Shown: positions 17,362 to 26,780, counted from the stretch's first letter. The stretch: 64,000 bases of DNA from Crocosphaera chwakensis CCY0110 (GCF_000169335.1 NZ_AAXW01000001.1:182580-246579), one strand, 5' to 3'. The notes: generated by a model not told the origin, from the sequence alone. Made by a program: numbers and translations.

Positions 17362-17600
17362 TTATTTTGTATAGGAAGCAGCAAGAGAACTCAATCTCTC
17401 CGCTTCCTGCTGTCGTCTGGGGGGTTTACACAGAAAGTAAAGCAAAAAAGCCCATCGAATAAGGGTTGCAGCCCTCAGACCTCTCGAATAATAAGTACGT
17501 TTATTAGGAACAAAAGCGATTAATTGTTGAACCTCATCAGCAAAAAATGATCATGAATTCAGTGATGAATATGCTTTCAAACCAATAAAAAAACTGCTAT
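17362..17600 (-). pseudogene. Coding-like remnant downstream of ctaB
   Basis: On the minus strand a frame without a start codon runs to a TAA at 17362-17364. It reads ADEVQQLIAFVPNKRTYYSR, then LRAATLIRWAFLLYFLC, then a charged tail KPPRRQQEAERLSSL. About eight codons further upstream the same frame is broken by one TGA and then continues for about 20 codons. The hydrophobic core followed by a basic tail looks like real protein. I do not recognise the family. It is probably the C-terminal part of a decayed small membrane protein; a start lost by mutation is also possible. Confidence 0.45.
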
Positions 17601-17606
17601 TGTCTT

Positions 17607-17649
17607 GGTGCGGTTTCCCTAGGTCGGGAAACCCAACTTAGGTCGCACC
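17607..17649. repeat. Compound palindrome
   Basis: GGTTTCCC (17612-17619) pairs with GGGAAACC (17626-17633) around a 6-base loop. The flanking GGTGCG (17607-17612) is complementary to CGCACC (17644-17649), with an asymmetric 10-base bulge on the right. It is GC-rich compared with its surroundings. I recall similar sequences recurring in cyanobacterial spacers, so it may be a small dispersed repeat; it has no T-run for a terminator. Confidence 0.5.
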
Positions 17650-17796
17650 GCTTCTTCTGTGACGACCTTTTCATTCGGATCGATGACTAACGTAGTTCAC
17701 GATGCCTTTTCGTAGGATTAGATCCCGACTTCCCCTTCCCTAAAGCCCTCAAAATTTGGTAGCCTAATCTAATACTTAGGGAATGGATATAGAAGC

Positions 17797-18960
17797 GTGG
17801 ATATTATTATTGGTCGTGGTAAAACAGCCCGACGTGCTTACGGTATAGACGAGATTGCACTGGTTCCAGGCACTCGTACCTTAGATCCTAGTTTAGCGGA
17901 TACCCGTTGGACGATTGGTGGTATTGAGCGCACTATCCCCATTTTAGCCAGTGCAATGGATAGCGTAGTTGATGTGAAAATGGCCGGATTACTCTCAGAG
18001 TTAGGGGCGATCGGCGTTCTCAACTTAGAAGGGATTCAAACCCGTTACGATGATCCTGAACCTATTCTCGATCGCATTGCATCGGTGGGTAAATCGGAAT
18101 TTGTGGGGTTAATGCAAGAACTCTATGCAAAACCCATTCAACCTGAATTAATTAAACAACGTATCACCGACATAAAAAAAAATGGGGGTATTGCTGCAGT
18201 TAGTTTAACCCCGGCTGGAGCCTCTCAATACGGTAATATTGTAGCCGAAGCAGGGGCCGATTTATTATTTGTACAAGCAACCGTGGTATCGACGGCGCAT
18301 TTATCCCCCGAATCTGTTACACCCTTGGATTTACAGGGATTTTGCCAAGAAATGCCCATGCCAGTCGTTTTCGGTAACTGTGTCACCTACGAAGTGGCGT
18401 TAAACTTGATGAAAGCTGGCGCAGCAGCTGTTTTAGTGGGAATTGGACCCGGTGCTGCTTGTACCTCTCGCGGAGTGTTAGGGGTAGGGGTTCCCCAACC
18501 CACAGCGATCGCAGACTGTGCAGCAGCTAGAGATGATTATCAACAGGAAACAGGCCGTTATGTTCCTGTGGTTGCTGATGGCGGTATTGTCACCGGCGGA
18601 GACATCTGTAAATGTATCGCTTGCGGTGCTGATGCAGTCATGATCGGTTCTCCCATTGCTCGTGCAGCCGAAGCTCCTGGACGGGGTTATCATTGGGGTA
18701 TGGCTACCCCTTCCCCTGTGTTACCGAGAGGAACCCGAATTAATGTGGGAACCACTGGAACCATTGAAGAAATTTTAACCGGCCCTGCTAAATTAGACGA
18801 TGGAACCCATAACTTACTCGGAGCCTTAAAAACCAGTATGGGAACCCTAGGAGCAAAGGATCTCAAAGGAATGCAAGATGTAGAAGTGGTCATTGCACCT
18901 TCGTTGTTGACAGAAGGAAAAGTTTACCAAAAAGCTCAACAGTTAGGTATGGGTAAATAA
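17797..18960 (+). CDS. guaB3: GuaB3 family IMP dehydrogenase-related protein
   Basis: This 387-residue (beta/alpha)8 protein belongs to the IMP dehydrogenase/GMP reductase superfamily but lacks the CBS pair found in ordinary GuaB (about 490 residues). That size and DIIIGRGKTARRAYGIDEIA at the N-terminus are typical of the GuaB3 group in cyanobacteria and actinobacteria. Visible features are ILASAMDSVVD, the catalytic-loop cysteine in GIGPGAACTSRGVLG, the phosphate-binding VVADGGIVTGGDICKCIACG (core ADGGI) and MIGSPIARAAEAPG. It probably acts in guanine-nucleotide synthesis (IMP to XMP). The start is GTG at 17797; an upstream ATG is out of frame. A clear terminator follows. Confidence 0.88.
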   Translation: MDIIIGRGKTARRAYGIDEIALVPGTRTLDPSLADTRWTIGGIERTIPILASAMDSVVDVKMAGLLSELGAIGVLNLEGIQTRYDDPEPILDRIASVGKSEFVGLMQELYAKPIQPELIKQRITDIKKNGGIAAVSLTPAGASQYGNIVAEAGADLLFVQATVVSTAHLSPESVTPLDLQGFCQEMPMPVVFGNCVTYEVALNLMKAGAAAVLVGIGPGAACTSRGVLGVGVPQPTAIADCAAARDDYQQETGRYVPVVADGGIVTGGDICKCIACGADAVMIGSPIARAAEAPGRGYHWGMATPSPVLPRGTRINVGTTGTIEEILTGPAKLDDGTHNLLGALKTSMGTLGAKDLKGMQDVEVVIAPSLLTEGKVYQKAQQLGMGK

Positions 18961-18973
18961 AAACCCTCAATTT

Positions 18974-19013
18974 TCCCCAATTAGCCTTATATGGTTTAGT
19001 TGGGGCTTTTTTT
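18974..19013 (+). terminator. Rho-independent terminator of guaB3
   Basis: CCCCAA (18975-18980) pairs with TTGGGG (19000-19005), extended by AT pairs, and is followed by a run of seven Ts (19007-19013). It lies 14 bp after the guaB3 stop. Confidence 0.85.
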
Positions 19014-19358
19014 ATCCTAAAAATATTTTAAATAATCTCCCCTGTTCCCTGCTCCCTTGCAACCCAAACAAGCAACTTGTTGATTGACTAACTTTTGCTT
19101 TTTGCCTTTTGCCTCTTGCCTTTTGCGTAGCACTATATTACCTAAACCTATCATCCTGATTAACTATTTTAATGAAAGTATCCTAACGATTCCAGGAAAG
19201 TTTGTGTTAGCTTAAAAGACCTTGGCAAAGCAAGGGAACTAATTTTTGTTATTTTAGTTCTTTTCTAAAATAGGGATTGACAAATTCCAGTGAATGACGG
19301 CAATCTGAAAAAAAGTTAAAATTATTAACTCCGTTTTAAAATTGCTGGTTTTATATTT
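19014..19358. other. Intergenic region with heptamer-like repeats
   Basis: After the guaB3 terminator, 19032-19060 is a CTCCCTG-rich low-complexity stretch and 19095-19126 is a run of TTGCCTT/TTGCCTC-type heptamers. The rest is AT-rich and presumably contains the promoter of the DUF3370 gene. I see no gene in it. Confidence 0.6.
19095..19126. repeat. Short tandem heptamer repeat (TTGCCTY)n
   Basis: About four imperfect copies of TTGCCTT/TTGCCTC lie in tandem. The same unit recurs at 37810-37832 (reverse orientation) and 42582-42599. Such short tandemly repeated heptamers are known from cyanobacterial spacers. Confidence 0.7.
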
Positions 19359-20765
19359 ATGCTTTCTTTACTATCATCATTACTCATCGCACAAACCGCG
19401 TCCTATCCCTTGACCTATCGGGAAAGGAACCCTCAATTTATTACTCAACCTCAAGAGATACGCCCATTACCTGGCCAACTCAATGACGTTTTAGTTTTCA
19501 ATAGCAATAGTCCTGAAGTCATCTCGACAGAAGGAGTTTTATTATCGACGTTTCCCCCCAATGGTAAGCGTCGTCCTGACGCTCATCTCAATTATCCTGT
19601 AGAAGGCCGTTTCGATGTTTTCAGTCATCACATCTCTCGACCGGCACAAGGGAATAAAACCCTTTATCAAGGTCTTTTAGTTCATAATCCTACCTCAGAA
19701 ACAGTGGTAGTCAAGGTGTTACAAGGGGCAAGTTATCTCAACTCTTCTGACGCACCCTTTATTAATCTTCCGCCCATTGTTGAAGATCCATCAGGACAAG
19801 TTTTTTCTGGGCCAGGTTCCCGTTTAATGGGGGATATTCTTAGAGGGGTTAACCAAGACGAATTATCTCGTCGTATTGTTATCCCACCCCATCAAAGTCG
19901 GATGCTGTTTACCCTTCCTATTAAGCCCAGTAGCGCGCGATCAACGTTTTTACGGGTTTATAGTGATGGTCCTTTGTACATGGCTAATTTAGCCCTTTAT
20001 GAAGTGGCAGAACAAATTAAATACAAAGAAGGAGACAAAGAGAAAGTTAAGATCGCCTATCGAGAACCTAATCTTAACGAATGGCGACACATTGTTACTA
20101 AAGGCGGTTTAATTTATCCGAGAGATTTGGCCCCTACTCCTCCAGATGTGGACTATGGAGATAAAACCATTTATGGCCGTGTTGCAGGTATCTCTGTGGG
20201 GTCTGAATGGGAAGCAAGACTGAGCGATGGACAAGGGAAACCTTATCTTACTATTCCTGAACGGGGTGGAGCATTTTCTTATCCCCTCAGTACAGTGACA
20301 ACGGGAACCCACGGGACACAACAAATACAAAGCGCACCGATGTTAGTGCGTTATCCTGATACCGCTTATAAAGCTCATGGCAACTATGGGGTACATTATA
20401 ATTTAACCCTACCTTTGGTTAATAAAACCAATGAACCCCAAACCGTAGCCGTCACTTTGCAAACCCCTTTCAAGAAAAATGAATACGCTGATCGCCTAAT
20501 CTTTTCCCGTCAACCCCAAGGTCAAGTATTCTTTCGTGGAACAGTACAAGTGAATTATGAAGATGGGGAGGGAACCACTCAAGAACGTTTCTTTCACTTA
20601 GTACAACGACAAGGACAACAAGGGGAACCGTTGGTAAGATTCAATCTGAAACCAGGGGAACAAAGAATGGTTGAAGTGGATTTTCTCTATCCTCCTGATG
20701 CAACACCTCCTCAAGTTTTAACCGTGGAAACCATGCAATTATTCTACGGTAATCTTCCTAATTAA
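19359..20765 (+). CDS. DUF3370 family exported protein
   Basis: This 468-residue cyanobacterial protein of unknown function matches the DUF3370 family. A short hydrophobic N-terminus (LSLLSSLLIAQTASY) looks like a signal peptide. The body is beta-rich with conserved stretches such as RPLPGQLNDVLVFNSNSPEV, FDVFSHHISRP, LYQGLLVHNP and GSRLMGDILRG. The C-terminal part (about 330-468) resembles an immunoglobulin-like or beta-sandwich domain, with LPLVNKTNEPQTVAVTLQTP and FNLKPGEQRMVEVDFLYPPD. The protein is probably periplasmic or envelope-associated. A strong hairpin shared with convergent folK lies downstream. Confidence 0.85.
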   Translation: MLSLLSSLLIAQTASYPLTYRERNPQFITQPQEIRPLPGQLNDVLVFNSNSPEVISTEGVLLSTFPPNGKRRPDAHLNYPVEGRFDVFSHHISRPAQGNKTLYQGLLVHNPTSETVVVKVLQGASYLNSSDAPFINLPPIVEDPSGQVFSGPGSRLMGDILRGVNQDELSRRIVIPPHQSRMLFTLPIKPSSARSTFLRVYSDGPLYMANLALYEVAEQIKYKEGDKEKVKIAYREPNLNEWRHIVTKGGLIYPRDLAPTPPDVDYGDKTIYGRVAGISVGSEWEARLSDGQGKPYLTIPERGGAFSYPLSTVTTGTHGTQQIQSAPMLVRYPDTAYKAHGNYGVHYNLTLPLVNKTNEPQTVAVTLQTPFKKNEYADRLIFSRQPQGQVFFRGTVQVNYEDGEGTTQERFFHLVQRQGQQGEPLVRFNLKPGEQRMVEVDFLYPPDATPPQVLTVETMQLFYGNLPN

Positions 20766-20778
20766 AAGTGTCGGTGTA

Positions 20779-20817
20779 GGGGGTGTGATATGGGTTAATG
20801 TCACCCCCAATTTTGTT
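20779..20817. terminator. Terminator between convergent DUF3370 and folK genes
   Basis: GGGGGTG (20779-20785) pairs with CACCCCC (20802-20808), followed on the plus strand by a T-rich tract. It is placed 14 bp after the DUF3370 stop, so it mainly serves that gene. Confidence 0.75.
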
Positions 20818-20875
20818 ATTTTTTGTATCTTTAATGGTTATTCCGAGGAAACGAGGAATCTCATTAAAGTAATCA

Positions 20876-21370
20876 TTATTGAGTGATTGTTCCACAAAGT
20901 TTAATTCCTTCATACTTTAACTTGTTAAGGTGTTCTTTGATCGTTTTTTTTGTCATGGGATGTACCCAACTAGCCCCAATGTCGCCCAAAGGAACTAATA
21001 CAAATGCTCGTTCAAGCATCAGGGGATGAGGTATTTTTAAAGAAGGAGTTTCTAAGATTAAATCACCGTACAATAATAAGTCTAAATCTAAGGTTCTTGG
21101 CCCCCATTTTTCTCGACGAATACGCCCAAATTTTTGTTCTATACTCAGTAAAGTTTGTAAAAGATCCTGAGGGGTTAAACTGGTTTCTAAGATAGCACAA
21201 CCATTAAAATAATTAGGTTGAGGAGGACCTATTGGAGTGGTTTGATACCAAGGGGAATGGGATATTAAGTCGATAGAAGGATGTCTAGATAACAAGGTTA
21301 TGGTTGTCTCTAAAATGTTTAATGAGTCTCCTAAATTACTTCCTAATGCAATGGCACATTTTGTCATCAT
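20876..21370 (-). CDS. folK: HPPK, 6-hydroxymethyl-7,8-dihydropterin pyrophosphokinase
   Basis: FolK transfers pyrophosphate from ATP to 6-hydroxymethyl-7,8-dihydropterin in folate synthesis. The 164-residue protein shows IALGSNLGDSLNILETTI at the N-terminus, the substrate-binding YFNGCAILETSL and the family signature GRIRREKWGPRTLDLDLLLYGD (core PRTLDLDLL), then IPHPLMLERAFVLVPLGDI. Two adjacent ATGs occur at the start; the second is equally likely. The next gene upstream on the same strand, the TPR/beta-barrel gene, ends 6 bp before it, so the two may be co-transcribed although their functions are unrelated. Confidence 0.95.
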   Translation of the reverse strand: MMTKCAIALGSNLGDSLNILETTITLLSRHPSIDLISHSPWYQTTPIGPPQPNYFNGCAILETSLTPQDLLQTLLSIEQKFGRIRREKWGPRTLDLDLLLYGDLILETPSLKIPHPLMLERAFVLVPLGDIGASWVHPMTKKTIKEHLNKLKYEGIKLCGTITQ

Positions 21371-21376
21371 TCTTAA

Positions 21377-22636
21377 TTAAAAATCGTAGGTTAATCCTGT
21401 AGAAAAATTAATTTCTGAGGTAGGTTTATTGTCTGGTGGAACCCCTAAATAAATATACTGTAAACGCCCTGTTAATGACCAATTTTCAAACAACGGCCAA
21501 GATAACTCGCTAATGGCTAAAATTCGAGAGTCAACCGTATCTTCTACGGGTAGATTATAGATAAAAAGTTGACGATAATTTAAGCGTTCAAAAAATATAT
21601 CTCGGTAACTAATTAAATAACTTACTGTCGGAAAATTAGTGTCATCTGGTTTACCTAAAGAATCTTCATATCTGGCCCCTAAACCCACTCCCATATCTAA
21701 ACGACGGTTAGGATACTTACGAAAAATATTAATTCCTGGGCCTGCAATTAAATTGAGATCATAATTAATATTATTTTCTTGATCTCGTAGAAATGTATTA
21801 TAGGTAAAAAATTTCCAAGTTTCGTCAAAATGATGACGATATTCTCCTGTTAAATCAATGGTTGTTTGATCTCTATCCACGACTCTTGCACTATCAAAAT
21901 CGGTGCTAAATAATCCTCTAAATGCGAATTCATCATACTTCCAGGTTTGTTCTAATCCCAAATTAATAGTAACTTCATTAGTTGTATTTAAAGCGGATTC
22001 TATGCTTCCAAAAAAGCTAATACTTCCGTTTAGAGGGGTAGGTTGAAAGGGGAATAAAGAAACGGGTTTTGATGCTTTTGCTATTAATGTCTGACTTTCT
22101 GTAAGTAAAATATCTGCAGATTTCTGAGGTTGTCTTAAGGCAATTTCTGTTAAGCGTTGGGCTTGAATTAATTCATCTTCTAAGTTACTTACCAAAATAA
22201 CAGTTTTTTCTAAAATTTTATTAGCTATTTTACTTTTTCCTAGGTTTTCATAAGCTTGAGATACAGCAAGCATTAATTCAGTTTTTTGATTTAAGTTATC
22301 TAATGATTGGATAGTTACTAATGATTGATTAAGGATTTTAATTGCTTTTTTCTTTTCCCCTATTTCTGCATACTTTTGAGCTATTTTTATTAATAATTCC
22401 TGCTGTGCTTGAACATCTTTTAAGGAGTTGGCAACCTCTAAAGCTTTCTCTAAAGTTTCTATCTCTCTATCACTTTTTTCTATTTTTGTCAAATCTTTAC
22501 TATAAGGTAAATTATGATCAATGATGGGATAGTTAAAGTTAGATTTTGGACTAGCGGTCGCTTTTTTCTCTTCTGCATTAATAATAAAAGTAATTAAAAT
22601 TGTAGTGAGAAATAAAGGATTAAAAAGGAAGGTCAT
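21377..22636 (-). CDS. TPR-like protein with C-terminal DUF481-type beta-barrel
   Basis: This 419-residue exported protein begins with a hydrophobic signal (FLFNPLFLTTILITFII). Residues about 55-190 form helical TPR-like repeats (ALEVANSLKDVQAQQELLIK, IAQKYAEIGEKKKAIKILNQ). From about 205 to the C-terminal phenylalanine the pattern is alternating beta strands typical of a small outer-membrane barrel of the DUF481 type: EVTINLGLEQTWKYDEFAFR, IDLTGEYRHHF, RLDMGVGLGARYEDSLG and a final aromatic residue (STGLTYDF). It is presumably in the outer membrane with the TPR part in the periplasm. It lies 62 bp after an RND permease on the same strand. No function is known. Confidence 0.7.
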   Translation of the reverse strand: MTFLFNPLFLTTILITFIINAEEKKATASPKSNFNYPIIDHNLPYSKDLTKIEKSDREIETLEKALEVANSLKDVQAQQELLIKIAQKYAEIGEKKKAIKILNQSLVTIQSLDNLNQKTELMLAVSQAYENLGKSKIANKILEKTVILVSNLEDELIQAQRLTEIALRQPQKSADILLTESQTLIAKASKPVSLFPFQPTPLNGSISFFGSIESALNTTNEVTINLGLEQTWKYDEFAFRGLFSTDFDSARVVDRDQTTIDLTGEYRHHFDETWKFFTYNTFLRDQENNINYDLNLIAGPGINIFRKYPNRRLDMGVGLGARYEDSLGKPDDTNFPTVSYLISYRDIFFERLNYRQLFIYNLPVEDTVDSRILAISELSWPLFENWSLTGRLQYIYLGVPPDNKPTSEINFSTGLTYDF

Positions 22637-22698
22637 ATTAATTTTTTATTTTCACCTTTTCTTAAGAAGATACCTTCCTAATATGACCTAAATCTTAC

Positions 22699-25356
22699 TT
22701 AATTGTCAACTCGTTTCATTCTTCTAAAACAGAGTTTTTCCCAACCATCTTCTAATACTGTATAAAGAACAGGAACCACAATTAAACTTAATATAGATGA
22801 CGTAATTAAACCGCCAATAATAGCAACAGCCATTGGTTGTCTTAATTCTGCACCAGCACCTAACCCCACTGCAATGGGAAGCATCCCTAAAATGGTAGAT
22901 GCCGTGGTCATAATAATCGGGCGTAACCTAATTTCTCCTGTCTTGAGAATAGCATGATGACGACTGATACCCTGTTGCCTCAATTGGTTAGTATAATCCA
23001 TCAATAGAATGGCATTTTTATCCAATAGGCCTAACAAGAAGATTAGACCAATTAATGATATCATCCCGAAATCGCTTTGAGTAATTAATAGAGCAAACAT
23101 TGCTCCTACAATAGATAAAGGCAAAGATAAAAGTACCACAAACAACTCTAAAAAGCGACCAAAAGTTACATATAAAATCACCATCATACAGAGAATAGCA
23201 AAGAACAAAGCGATCGCAAATTCTTTAAAAATACTACGGACTTGCGCCGATGCTCCTTGGATATCAAAAGTTACATTATTGGGTAATATTTCTTCAGTGA
23301 TTGAAATTACTTTTTTAGTAATATCTCCTAACCCAGTTCCTTCGGATAAATTAGACGTTAGATAGATCACTCTTTGTTGTTGAAAATGTTCTACAAATGA
23401 GCTTTCAACACTTGCTGATAGTTTAATATCCACTAATCCTGGAATTGTTTCTAAGCGATCTTTCAACTGTTTTGCTGTTGTTTCAAGACTTTCCAAATTG
23501 CTACTTAATAGAGCTATTTTTAGAGGACTATCATCACCAGTTTCAATGAAAAGAATATCCTCTACACTAATACTTCCTCCCTTTAGTTTTGGCAGCGTTT
23601 CTCTGATTTCTTCTTGAACTTGGCTAGTGGTTAACGTCCGATTATTCTTAAGTTGTACATAAATTCTACCCTTAAGAGGATTACCTTGATAACCGGCGAT
23701 AGTATAAGCAGATTCAACGTTAGGATCTTCTAAAACGATCCCTTCTAATTTACTGCCTACTCGATAATTTCTACTTAACAAAATACGTTCAGGAGACTCC
23801 ATTAATCCTTGAAATAATGAAGATCCTTCATTCTCACTCATTCTTTCTTGAGCAGCTTTTAAACGATTGGGAATTTTTGGATTAGGTAAGGTATAAATAA
23901 CATTAAATTCTCCTCGGTCTAACTTAGGAACAAACCCTTGAGGAATAAAAGGAATTAATCCCAAACCTACAATAAAACTCGCCAATGCAATTCCAATAAC
24001 AGCCTTACGATGGCATAAAGACCAATTTAAAACACGATGATAAATAGGAACTAAAATAAAGGGTTTATGCTGATGTTCTTCTCTTCTTTTTCTCGGTTTC
24101 AGCCAATACATTGCTAGAACTGGGGACAAGGTTCTCGCTACTAATAAAGAAATTAAAACCGCAGCAGCCACTGTCATACCAAACGGTTTAAAAAATTGTC
24201 CTAAGTTACCGCCAATAAAAGCAATGGGAAGAAATACAGCAGCTAGTGTTAACGTAGAAGCCGACACCGTTAAACCAATTTCATCTGTTCCTTTAATGGC
24301 TGCTTCTTTGGGACTCATCCCCTCATCAATATGACGAGAAATATTTTCTACATCGACAATAGCATCATCAACAATGATGCCAATAACTAATGCTAATCCC
24401 AATAAAGTAATGGTTTCTAAATTAAACCCTGCAATCGCCATAACAATAAAGGTTCCCAATAAAGACATAGGAATGGCTAACGCAGTAATTAAAGTGGCTT
24501 GAATATTTTTTAAAAAAGGAAAAATAACTAAAACAGCTAAGATAATTGCTCCTAATAATGCTTCTAAAGTGGCTTGACTCGCTTCTTCAATATAATCTGC
24601 TTGAGTTTCAGCAATAACTAACTGAACATCAGATAAACTTTCTCGTAAACTAGAAATTTTTCCCTGTACTGCCTCAGCTACATCTAACGTATTTCCATCA
24701 GCTTTTTTAATGACTTGAATCGCTAAAATATCCTCTTGATTCAACCGCGTTAAAGTTGGGGGATTTGTAGTTGAACTATTACTATTACCGACATCTCTTA
24801 AGGAACTATCTCCTAATAAATCAACCCGTCTGACTCCTGGTAATGCTTCGAGGGAAGGAATGATTTTTTCTTCGGCAATAGATGCTAAAATTTCAACTGG
24901 TTGCGTCTCACTGGAAATGGCATAAGTCACCGCCACCGACTCATTAAGGTTAAACGGTGTAACTTCTATGGTTGCGTCGGAGGGTAGCTGAGCTTGTTTC
25001 AGGGAATTTTTAACAATTTCTGTTGATTGATCCAGATTTAACCCGGCTGCAAAGGCAACATTAATAATGCTTTGGCCGGGATAAGTTGAAGAAAATAACT
25101 CTGCGTCTTCTAGCGATCGCAACGAAGTTTCAATCGGGTTGGTCAACTGTTTCTCTGTTTCTAAGGCAGTTTCTAAAGGTGCAGATCCCTGAACAATAAC
25201 CACAGGAAATGGAATTTCAGGAAATAGGGCATATTTAAGCGAGCTAAAAGCAAATATCCCTGCCACTGCCACAGCGATCGCGATAAAAAGGGTGACTCGT
25301 GCATATTTTATCGCCACGCGGGATATATTCAGATGTTGTCGCCAAGATAGTTTCAT
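22699..25356 (-). CDS. RND efflux transporter permease (AcrB/HAE1-like, compact)
   Basis: This is an inner-membrane proton-driven efflux pump subunit. Its 885 residues show the RND plan of two halves, each with one helix, a large periplasmic loop and five more helices. The proton-relay aspartates are present in GIIVDDAIVDVENIS (TM4), and the matching TM10 lysine in LGLLDKNAILLMDY. PIAFIGGNLGQFFKPFG and RLRPIIMTTASTILGMLPIA are also typical. It is some 150 residues shorter than AcrB, with the loss mainly in the periplasmic loops (docking regions). No membrane-fusion or TolC-like gene is next to it, although the next gene encodes a barrel-type protein. The substrate is unknown. Confidence 0.88.
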   Translation of the reverse strand: MKLSWRQHLNISRVAIKYARVTLFIAIAVAVAGIFAFSSLKYALFPEIPFPVVIVQGSAPLETALETEKQLTNPIETSLRSLEDAELFSSTYPGQSIINVAFAAGLNLDQSTEIVKNSLKQAQLPSDATIEVTPFNLNESVAVTYAISSETQPVEILASIAEEKIIPSLEALPGVRRVDLLGDSSLRDVGNSNSSTTNPPTLTRLNQEDILAIQVIKKADGNTLDVAEAVQGKISSLRESLSDVQLVIAETQADYIEEASQATLEALLGAIILAVLVIFPFLKNIQATLITALAIPMSLLGTFIVMAIAGFNLETITLLGLALVIGIIVDDAIVDVENISRHIDEGMSPKEAAIKGTDEIGLTVSASTLTLAAVFLPIAFIGGNLGQFFKPFGMTVAAAVLISLLVARTLSPVLAMYWLKPRKRREEHQHKPFILVPIYHRVLNWSLCHRKAVIGIALASFIVGLGLIPFIPQGFVPKLDRGEFNVIYTLPNPKIPNRLKAAQERMSENEGSSLFQGLMESPERILLSRNYRVGSKLEGIVLEDPNVESAYTIAGYQGNPLKGRIYVQLKNNRTLTTSQVQEEIRETLPKLKGGSISVEDILFIETGDDSPLKIALLSSNLESLETTAKQLKDRLETIPGLVDIKLSASVESSFVEHFQQQRVIYLTSNLSEGTGLGDITKKVISITEEILPNNVTFDIQGASAQVRSIFKEFAIALFFAILCMMVILYVTFGRFLELFVVLLSLPLSIVGAMFALLITQSDFGMISLIGLIFLLGLLDKNAILLMDYTNQLRQQGISRHHAILKTGEIRLRPIIMTTASTILGMLPIAVGLGAGAELRQPMAVAIIGGLITSSILSLIVVPVLYTVLEDGWEKLCFRRMKRVDN

Positions 25357-25494
25357 AAAGGTTTGCCGTACTCACACCGTTTCTATGGTTATAACAAGGT
25401 TTGCTGAAAACTAATATTAAAAAAGTCTTCAGCTAACTGCGATCAGTGGCGAAAGATAATTAAGTATTTATCCTCATGATCGCCTCTTTAGGGT

Positions 25495-25830
25495 TTAGTC
25501 TTCCCAGAGAATGTTATCAAGAACTTCGTCAGAACAATTTTGTCCATAACGGGTTAAAGTTCTTCTGGCGTTATTATCTCCATTTCTATATTGAGCGTAA
25601 AGATTTGAAAAAGCCTGGGTTGAGTATTTCTTCTGTAATGCCTGAACCGTACAATTACAGATTTGTGTTGCTTCTGCTTGAGTTAACCCTGCTTTTTTCG
25701 CTTCAGGAACGCAATTATTATTACGGAATTGGGTAAAGGGATTGGCAGCATCGGCATTTTGAGCGAAGGATACTGTACCTAGTCCCAATAACAACATTGT
25801 CCCGACAAGTAGTTTGTAAGTCTTATTCAT
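25495..25830 (-). CDS. Small secreted cysteine-containing protein
   Basis: I start this at the ATG at 25830, giving 111 residues; the longer frame to 25881 adds 17 residues before a normal signal peptide. The signal (MNKTYKLLVGTMLLLGLG...) ends near AQNADA. The mature part has four cysteines (CVPEAKKAG, QICNCTVQALQ, GQNCSDE) and is helical. The spacing resembles small periplasmic helical Cys proteins of unknown function. It is transcribed away from tRNA-Cys and towards the RND permease, with no evident link to either. Confidence 0.65.
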   Translation of the reverse strand: MNKTYKLLVGTMLLLGLGTVSFAQNADAANPFTQFRNNNCVPEAKKAGLTQAEATQICNCTVQALQKKYSTQAFSNLYAQYRNGDNNARRTLTRYGQNCSDEVLDNILWED

Positions 25831-26076
25831 AGGATATTTTCGGCGTAAAGATATAGAACGAAAGGCTTTTATTATTAACACGCCTCACCTCCATTTTTAG
25901 TCTATACTCACTATTAAGGCTATGGTAAGGGTCGTTATGTCAGTTTCTACCACTGCACAAGTCAGTTTAATCCATCGGATAGGTGTTACGTTTCTTCAGA
26001 AAAATTTAGGTTTTGTCTTAATTTAAACCTTGTCTTGCTTGAATTATTTTTGTTATACTTGTAAGAGTGTCTAAAT

Positions 26077-26147
<71 letters not shown>

Positions 26148-26192
26148 TGATTATTTTTTTTGGTAGAGAATACAAAAGCAAATTATTATTAA

Positions 26193-26756
26193 TCATTTAA
26201 AACAATATTCCGAATGAATGTCCCAATTTCTGCCATTATGGATTAATAAAGTTATTTCATTAATCACAAAATTGTAGTAAATTTCTTTATCTTTAAATTC
26301 TGGCCAAGCTCGATAAAAATTTTTTTTCGTTAAATCTCGAAAAGCAAGGGTTAAATGAGGTGAAAAAGGACGACTTTTAGACACCTGATGGACAATGTTT
26401 AAAGAAGATTCTAGATGAAACATTAATGATTTTTGAATTGATAAAAGTTCAGAGGTTTTTAAGACATCAATATAAATAACACGAGGTTTAAAGGCAGAAA
26501 ACCCTCTTAAAGTCATAGAAAAGGATTGTTGAGATTGCGAGAAATAATTTAATTCCTGAATTAATGGGGGTAAGTTTTCAGTATCCCACTCAAAAGGTGG
26601 TTGTAAGGTAACATGAGGCGGAGACTTTAAAGCTGCTTTACTATTATAAATATCTTTAAAATATTCTTTTATTTTTGTCACCTCTTCTTGCACATCTTTA
26701 GGAGGAAGTAAGGCAATAAAAAATCTCTTTTTTGAAGGCTTTTTAAAATTATTCAT
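26193..26756 (-). CDS. 2'-5' RNA ligase family protein (2H phosphoesterase)
   Basis: This 187-residue protein carries the two HxTx motifs of the 2H phosphoesterase superfamily: HVTLQPPF near residue 44 and HLTLAFRD near residue 130. They are preceded by FFIALLPPKDVQEEV, the usual first strand of ThpR/LigT-like proteins. Members hydrolyse or form 2'-5' linkages and cyclic phosphodiesters in RNA; the native substrate is unknown here. It sits 24 bp downstream of a methyltransferase-like gene on the same strand, so the two may be one transcript. Confidence 0.85.
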   Translation of the reverse strand: MNNFKKPSKKRFFIALLPPKDVQEEVTKIKEYFKDIYNSKAALKSPPHVTLQPPFEWDTENLPPLIQELNYFSQSQQSFSMTLRGFSAFKPRVIYIDVLKTSELLSIQKSLMFHLESSLNIVHQVSKSRPFSPHLTLAFRDLTKKNFYRAWPEFKDKEIYYNFVINEITLLIHNGRNWDIHSEYCFK

Positions 26757-26780
26757 TTTATTGATAGAGACAACTGATTA

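Noticed and set aside
17374..17407. GGAAGC...GCTTCC stem after ctaB as a terminator
   Set aside because: No T-run follows, and the bases lie inside the coding-like remnant on the other strand.
25476..25736. Plus-strand frame opposite the small secreted Cys protein
   Set aside because: The minus strand has a clean signal peptide and cysteine pattern; the plus frame does not.
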